Assembly (NCBI GenBank): GCA_003156235.1
Contig: PMGP01000028.1
Location: 11,302 to 17,118 of the forward strand
Source of the DNA: Acidobacteriaceae bacterium
GTDB taxonomy: Bacteria > Acidobacteriota > Terriglobia > Terriglobales > Acidobacteriaceae
Reading direction: 5' to 3'
DNA length: 5,817 bases
Part shown: positions 5,498-5,817 of the stretch, in pieces
Layout of the letters: every line of letters begins with the position of its first letter
How positions within the stretch are numbered: the stretch's first letter is position 1
Notes under the pieces: model-generated
Database searches by the model: none
What the model saw: only the letters and a program-made list of their open reading frames with translations
Told to the model about the DNA's origin: nothing
Made by a program: the position numbers and the translations under genes

Positions 5498-5817
5498 TTG
5501 AGAACAATAACCCCGCAATGCGCACGCAGATCTTTTGCCCCAAACTCGCACCTAGCGAACCTGGCCGGATGGCGCCAACGTGTCTTACCGCACTGCGCAG
5601 CTTCGAAGTCGAGTAGGGACCCTCACGCCGCAGCGGCAATAGAGGTGCTCATCTGAATGCGAATCAGCGGTCGAAGTAATCAACTGACCGTTGCGAAATG
5701 TCAGCGTTTCCGTCAGCAAATATTTTGAACTGACACGATCTGCGATGAACGCGCATGCATCAAAAGCCTTACAGAATAGGACTTCTTGAACTTCCGTGAA
5801 CGTCACTGAACCCAACG
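5498..5817. other. Upstream region of the FRG operon, no firm gene
   Basis: These 320 bases should hold the promoter of the FRG-DUF262 operon on the - strand, but I cannot point to a clear -35/-10 pair. On the - strand a frame is open from the right edge to TAA at 5585-5587, giving about 76 residues. The piece contains SSKYLLTETLTFRNGQLITS and a later C-R-C; I recognise no family. It could be the C-terminal end of a gene beyond the edge or chance. I see no tRNA, repeat array or insertion-sequence end here. Confidence 0.35.

Noticed and set aside
5590..5620. TTCGAA motif reminiscent of a tRNA T-loop
   Set aside because: The flanking bases do not pair as a T-stem, and no matching acceptor or anticodon arm is found.

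Overview
This 5,817-base window looks like accessory bacterial DNA, probably a piece of an antiphage defence island. Moderately high GC, GTG and TTG starts, strong purine-rich ribosome sites and tightly packed small genes would suit an actinobacterium or another high-GC group. The sequence alone does not settle the taxon.

Left part, + strand, 1-3403: one compact, probably co-transcribed array. It starts with the last 55 codons of a gene cut by the window edge. Next come an E2-like (ubiquitin-conjugating fold) protein with the His...Gly-x-Leu-Cys active-site pattern of bacterial E2s, and an overlapping 179-residue membrane protein that resembles PycTM-type nucleotide-sensing effectors. E2 plus membrane effector, with no E1 or JAB peptidase in view, is the layout of a short type II CBASS-like signalling system. 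The cut gene would then be the natural place for the nucleotide cyclase, but this cannot be proven here. The array continues with a 28-codon ORF coupled by ATGA to a 209-residue multi-pass membrane protein. That gene is coupled by TGATG to a 47-residue fragment matching the N-terminus of TIR-like (ThsB/DUF1863-type) proteins. A 58-residue single-pass membrane protein, a 101-residue helical protein of unknown function and an HNH nuclease-like protein with an extra N-terminal zinc-binding motif follow.

Middle, 3404-3584: about 180 bases between convergent transcription units. I see no gene and no clear terminator there.

Right part, - strand, 5497-3585: a two-gene operon encoding an FRG-domain protein and a DUF262 (GmrS/ParB-like) protein, joined by a 4-base GTGA stop/start overlap. 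It looks more AT-rich than the left array, so it may be a separately acquired module. The last 320 bases (5498-5817) hold only a weak open frame running off the right edge.

The most interesting points are the E2/PycTM-like pair, the truncated TIR-like ORF embedded in a coupled chain of small membrane genes, and the FRG-DUF262 pair. Functions are assigned from remembered family motifs; no database search was run.
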